Of a DNA stretch of 9,118 nt, positions 6,983-9,118 are shown in pieces. This DNA is from an uncultured Collinsella sp. (GTDB lineage Bacteria; Actinomycetota; Coriobacteriia; Coriobacteriales; Coriobacteriaceae): contig CAAFMM010000348.1 of NCBI GenBank assembly GCA_900764025.1, positions 1-9,118 of the forward strand, given 5' to 3'. Made by a program: the position numbers and the translations under genes. The notes beneath the pieces are model-generated. The model saw nothing but the letters and a program-made list of their open reading frames with translations. It was not told where the DNA came from and did not search any database. The first letter of the stretch is position 1. Every line of letters starts with the position of its first letter.

Positions 6983-7081
6983 GAATTGCAAATCGAATCT
7001 AAAACCGAATATGGCCCTTCGACCCCTTGCCGCTATATCTCGGCAAGAGGTCTTGCATATGGTGAGATATTTACACACTTG
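6983..7081 (+). promoter_or_regulatory. Lower-GC intergenic region with inverted repeats and possible promoter
   Basis: Composition drops sharply here compared with the sortase. TTGCAA (6986-6991) with TATGGC (7010-7015) is a weak -35/-10 candidate. ATATCTC (7035-7041) and GAGATAT (7064-7070) form a 7-nt inverted repeat. Inside it GCAAG-AGGT-CTTGC (7043-7056) is a perfect 5-bp hairpin or operator-like dyad. A seven-codon open frame (ATG 7059, MVRYLHT) has its TGA overlapping ATG 7082. This suggests local control of the cargo pair, but every element is short. Confidence 0.35.
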
Positions 7082-7789
7082 ATGAAAACAAGACACCGCC
7101 GAAAGCTGCTCGATGAGCTCCCGGTGTCCGTGAACAGAGGTGCGCAATTGGAAAAGATAAAGCTGCAAGACGTCAAAAGGGCTATCGACATAGGAAAGGA
7201 CGTTCGACCTTTCGTTGAACCCGCTGTGAACAAATACGGGCCTGCTCTGATCGACTGGACGCAGCAGAGGGGGAAGCAGGCGGCAGATAGCCTGGGAGGA
7301 GCCAGGGACTCATTCCTTTCAAAGAGCCAGGCAATCAAAGACAAGAAGGAGCGGCGAAAGTCACTCGAAGCAGCCCGCAAGAAGGCTGTGGCAAGCTCGC
7401 TTCCGCCAATCTCCGCAAAAGAGTTCTTCGAGAACTTCGAGAACAACGTCTCCAGCGAAGCCGACCTCAGCGATGGGTACATGGCAATCGCTGGCTGCTA
7501 CGCAATCGCCACGATGAAATCGGCACGAGAGAAAGATCCTTCCGCCTACGAGAACGTCTATGTCGGTTGCGGCAAATCCATGGGCTTCAGTATCTACACC
7601 CAGCTTTGCGGTTTCGGCAACATCGACGTCTACGCTGACTTCAAGTTCAAAAGACCAATGATGATTCTGCTCTTCCCGTGTGAGGAGAAAGACCTCGAGA
7701 CCCGCTATGAGGCCCTCGTCAGGAATCTTCAGGCCGAGGGCTCGTACAACAAATGGGACGTCCTGGCGCGTTCCGATGAGGCGAGATAG
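7082..7789 (+). CDS. Protein with degenerate GIY-YIG nuclease-like domain (cargo gene)
   Basis: A 235-residue protein. Residues about 25-70 are a predicted helical region, and 72-105 are Lys/Arg-rich, possibly coiled coil or nucleic-acid binding. Residues about 134-225 resemble a GIY-YIG fold: AGCYAIA (138-140 in place of GIY), VYVGCGKSMG (160-162 in place of YIG), GNIDVYADFKFKRPMMILLFPCEEKDLE (Glu206 or Glu210 as the metal-binding Glu) and SYNKWD (Asn223). The usual catalytic Arg about eight residues after YIG appears to be Ser170, so nuclease activity is doubtful. ATG 7082 is chosen; TTG 7148 has a better AGAGG site (7 nt spacing) and would give MEKIKLQDVK as N-terminus. The longer TTG 6986 frame is unlikely. 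GC is lower than in the transfer genes, suggesting separate acquisition. It sits 11 nt before its probable partner. Confidence 0.65.
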   Translation: MKTRHRRKLLDELPVSVNRGAQLEKIKLQDVKRAIDIGKDVRPFVEPAVNKYGPALIDWTQQRGKQAADSLGGARDSFLSKSQAIKDKKERRKSLEAARKKAVASSLPPISAKEFFENFENNVSSEADLSDGYMAIAGCYAIATMKSAREKDPSAYENVYVGCGKSMGFSIYTQLCGFGNIDVYADFKFKRPMMILLFPCEEKDLETRYEALVRNLQAEGSYNKWDVLARSDEAR

Positions 7790-7800
7790 GCGCTAAGAGC

Positions 7801-8841
7801 ATGAGCGACAAAGAACTTGCGCCAATCAGCGTCGAGGTCGTTCCCGTCGAGGACTTGGAGAACATCAGGCTCGTCGCGAACGCCGATGCGGGCAAAGAGA
7901 ACAACGTCGGCATCGGAGAGCGGGCGGACGCCATTCTCGGCCTCGCCTCGGACGTCATAGACCTCGTCGAGGGAAAACAGCTCTACAAAGTCGAGGTTCC
8001 CGAAGGCTACAGCCTTAAGGACCTCGTCGCCTCGAAGAAGGATCCGGAAGCGGTAAGGGCCCTCGTCCGAGACCCGAAAGGTCGCCTGAGCGGCGACGTC
8101 TCCCTCAAAGCCGCTGAGGTCAGCCCCGCACAGATTGCCAGCGTCGGCCTTGCCGCAGCGGCGATGGTTGTCGGTCAGGCGTATATGACCGAAATCAGCG
8201 ACAGCCTCCAGTGCATCGACGCCAAGCTGGAATCGATCGCCTCCATGATCGCCGGCGACCAGAGGGCGAAGGTCAAAAACGCCCTGGACATCGCTAGGAC
8301 CTACGCAGCCCTTCATGACGATTACCTCCAAAAGCCCGCCGAGGCAGGACAGGCGGCAAGAAACGAGATCGAGGGCAGGTACAACGACGTCGGTCAGGTA
8401 ATCGATTGGATTACCGAGCAACTCGCCGGCATCGTAGACAAGGCCAGGGACGCCGCTGAGCGCGAAAAAGACCTCGAACCGTTGCTTAAAGAGGTCCAAT
8501 CCTACGAGGCTCAGTTGGGGGTGCGGCGTGGAGTATGGACCACCGGTTTCTCGGCGCGCGCCTCATTTCTCGACAGCGTACACACATTGTTCGCGTTCGG
8601 CGCCGCAGACCCTTTTTCCCAGGATCTTTGTTCCGAATTGAGATACAGACGATCAGAGGCTATCCTGCTCATCAGGATGCTTGCATACTTTGATGGTGCG
8701 AGTTGCGGACACGCAAGAGCTACGCGTTTGGTTCGTTTTCAGCGGTGTTGGAAGTATCGGCTCAATGAAAAGCCAAGTCGACATTTTCGTGGACCGAGGC
8801 TTAGAAATGGCTTTTCTCGCTTGCGCAGACATGGTGCATAA
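7801..8841 (+). CDS. Helical single-hydrophobic-segment protein paired with the GIY-YIG-like gene; C-terminus probably disrupted
   Basis: ATG 7801 follows the previous stop by 11 nt without a strong ribosome-binding site, suggesting translational coupling. Residues 1-75 are mixed and acidic. Residues 107-131 (EVSPAQIASVGLAAAAMVVG and following) form a hydrophobic helix leading into an amphipathic helix (DSLQCIDAKLESIASMI). Residues 150-240 are charged and helical, coiled-coil-like, through KDLEPLLKEVQSYEAQLG. After residue 240 (base 8521) composition changes: 19 of 106 residues are Arg against 11 of 240 before, with repeated RLRR-type runs typical of a wrong frame. The TAA at 8841 is also the only non-TAG stop here. 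The native protein probably ends elsewhere or was truncated. I do not recognise a named family, and the function is unknown. A membrane-associated partner of the GIY-YIG-like protein is an inference from adjacency. Confidence 0.6.
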   Translation: MSDKELAPISVEVVPVEDLENIRLVANADAGKENNVGIGERADAILGLASDVIDLVEGKQLYKVEVPEGYSLKDLVASKKDPEAVRALVRDPKGRLSGDVSLKAAEVSPAQIASVGLAAAAMVVGQAYMTEISDSLQCIDAKLESIASMIAGDQRAKVKNALDIARTYAALHDDYLQKPAEAGQAARNEIEGRYNDVGQVIDWITEQLAGIVDKARDAAEREKDLEPLLKEVQSYEAQLGVRRGVWTTGFSARASFLDSVHTLFAFGAADPFSQDLCSELRYRRSEAILLIRMLAYFDGASCGHARATRLVRFQRCWKYRLNEKPSRHFRGPRLRNGFSRLRRHGA

Positions 8842-8890
8842 AAGCGTTTTGCTTGGGAATTCTAACGAAATAAATAACCACATAACGTAA
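8642..8890 (+). pseudogene. Possible coding remnant in the third frame
   Basis: After a TGA at 8639 this frame is open to TAA 8890. It reads with balanced composition (VRVADTQELRVWFVFSGVG, then SMKSQVDIFVDRGLEMAFLA), unlike the Arg-rich frame that overlaps it. It has no good start: TTG 8681 or GTG 8696 lack a clear ribosome-binding site. It may be the displaced C-terminus of the preceding gene after frameshifts, or the tail of an unrelated gene brought in by recombination. The family is not recognised. Confidence 0.25.
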
Positions 8891-8955
8891 ATGCAGCCAT
8901 AGATACAAAAGGAATCGAATGGCCAGAGAGGGTTGCCCTTACCGATGGTCGATTC
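8842..8955. other. Intergenic stretch upstream of the leader promoter
   Basis: AT-richer sequence (AAATAAATAACC and similar) with no convincing gene. An ATG at 8919 with AAAAGGA 6 nt upstream opens a 44-codon frame to 9053, but it runs straight through the promoter and leader and is judged spurious. I see no clear attachment site or insertion-sequence end. Confidence 0.4.
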
Positions 8956-8985
8956 TTGACAGGCAAACTCAAGCCTTGTTAATAT
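8956..8985 (+). promoter_or_regulatory. Sigma-70-type promoter
   Basis: A perfect -35 TTGACA (8956-8961), an 18-bp spacer and TAATAT (8980-8985) as -10 give the strongest promoter in the window, with a start expected near 8991-8993. It points to the leader peptide and beyond the right edge. Its composition matches low-GC donors rather than the GC-rich transfer genes. Confidence 0.7.
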
Positions 8986-9013
8986 TACATGGTTTGCCAG
9001 ACCGAATTAACAA
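8962..9013. promoter_or_regulatory. Two interleaved inverted repeats over the promoter (operator candidate)
   Basis: GGCAAAC (8962-8968) is inverted as GTTTGCC (8992-8998), framing the -10 element symmetrically. TTGTTAAT (8976-8983) is inverted as ATTAACAA (9006-9013). The left arms lie upstream of the expected transcript start, so these act as DNA sites, for example for a repressor, rather than as RNA hairpins. Confidence 0.4.
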
Positions 9014-9025
9014 AGGAGGGGTGTC

Positions 9026-9061
9026 GTGGTTGGTCTTTTCCGCACGTGGATGAGCGCCTAG
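9026..9061 (+). CDS. 11-residue regulatory leader peptide
   Basis: GTG 9026 with AAAGGAGG (9012-9019), 6-nt spacing from GGAGG, encodes MVGLFRTWMSA and ends in TAG at 9059-9061. So strong a ribosome-binding site before so short a frame, downstream of a good promoter and immediately before a terminator hairpin, is the hallmark of translation-controlled attenuation. The terminator's left arm starts only 3 nt after the stop codon, so a ribosome at or near the stop would cover it. The alternative GTG 9021 (10 codons) is only 1 nt from the ribosome-binding site and is unlikely. The regulated gene is outside the window. Confidence 0.6.
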   Translation: MVGLFRTWMSA

Positions 9062-9072
9062 AAAGCGGCGCT
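9053..9072 (+). promoter_or_regulatory. Antiterminator hairpin
   Basis: AGCGCC (9053-9058), the last codons of the leader peptide, pairs perfectly with GGCGCT (9067-9072) across an 8-nt loop containing the stop codon. It consumes most of the left arm of the terminator at 9065-9085, so the two structures exclude each other. Confidence 0.45.
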
Positions 9073-9094
9073 GTTGTGGCGTCGCGCTGTTTTT
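9065..9094 (+). terminator. Intrinsic terminator/attenuator after the leader peptide
   Basis: GCGGCGC (9065-9071) pairs with GCGTCGC (9079-9085), six Watson-Crick pairs plus one G-T, around a 7-nt loop. GCTG then TTTTT (9090-9094) follows. This is a plausible rho-independent terminator placed between the leader peptide and whatever gene follows. Confidence 0.6.
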
Positions 9095-9118
9095 CTGCAC
9101 GCCATTTCACGATTGGAC

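Noticed and set aside
8553..8562. Palindrome GGCGCGCGCC
   Set aside because: Short alternating GC sequence expected by chance in this composition. It has no second copy that would mark an attachment site.
8653..8883. Minus-strand 76-residue open frame
   Set aside because: No ribosome-binding site or recognisable domain, and the opposite + frame is at least as protein-like. Kept only as a possibility.
8919..9053. 44-codon + frame with AAAAGGA ribosome-binding site
   Set aside because: It runs through the -35, the -10 and the leader ribosome-binding site, has no protein-like features, and the regulatory reading explains the region better.
1..9118. CRISPR array, tRNA/rRNA genes, insertion-sequence ends, integrase
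   Set aside because: No regularly spaced repeats, no tRNA-like folds, and no transposase or integrase motifs were seen on either strand.

Overview
The window is a high-GC accessory region. It most likely comes from a conjugative or integrative element of a gut actinobacterium of the Coriobacteriia/Eggerthellaceae type. This is inferred from GC-rich codon use, strong GGAGG ribosome-binding sites, a T4SS wall hydrolase and TrbL/VirB6-like module, and a SpaA/VaFE surface protein beside a class B sortase. No rRNA or other taxonomic marker is present. Nearly everything reads on the + strand.

Layout. (1) Bases 1-92 are AT-rich and do not belong with what follows. On the minus strand they encode about 30 codons resembling the C-terminal part of GyrA from a low-GC bacterium. 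The change to GC-rich sequence near 92-94 cuts into the N-terminal membrane segment of the next gene, so this looks like a chimeric assembly or recombination junction. (2) Bases 96-2785 hold three closely spaced transfer genes: a GH73-like/NlpC-P60 wall hydrolase (5' truncated), a secreted or anchored protein of unknown function, and a polytopic TrbL/VirB6-like channel protein. (3) Bases 2895-6982 hold a small unrecognised soluble protein, a 913-residue surface adhesin (thioester-like head, CnaB-like domains, two VaFE repeats, YAKTG sorting signal), a class B sortase, and a 31-residue membrane microprotein overlapping the sortase end. Adhesin and sortase are separated by two mutually exclusive hairpins, one of which sequesters the sortase ribosome-binding site.

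(4) Bases 6983-8520 have visibly lower GC and look like a separately acquired cargo pair: a protein with a degenerate GIY-YIG-like domain, followed 11 nt later by a helical protein with one hydrophobic segment. I recognise no described system here. The second protein loses normal composition after residue 240 (about base 8521), which suggests a frameshift or truncation. (5) Bases 8521-9118 are lower in GC again. They hold a possible coding remnant and then a compact regulatory leader: a -35/-10 promoter overlapped by inverted repeats, an 11-codon leader peptide with a strong ribosome-binding site, and overlapping antiterminator and terminator hairpins ending in T5. The gene it controls lies beyond the right edge. 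Leaders built this way usually precede antibiotic-resistance genes, particularly ribosome-targeting ones, but no resistance gene is visible.

Working together, the transfer genes would form part of a Gram-positive type IV secretion apparatus. The adhesin and sortase would supply a covalently anchored surface protein for cell or host contact. The 3' genes are cargo. All eight apparently intact GC-rich or cargo genes, and the leader peptide, end in TAG, which is unusual for a high-GC actinobacterium.
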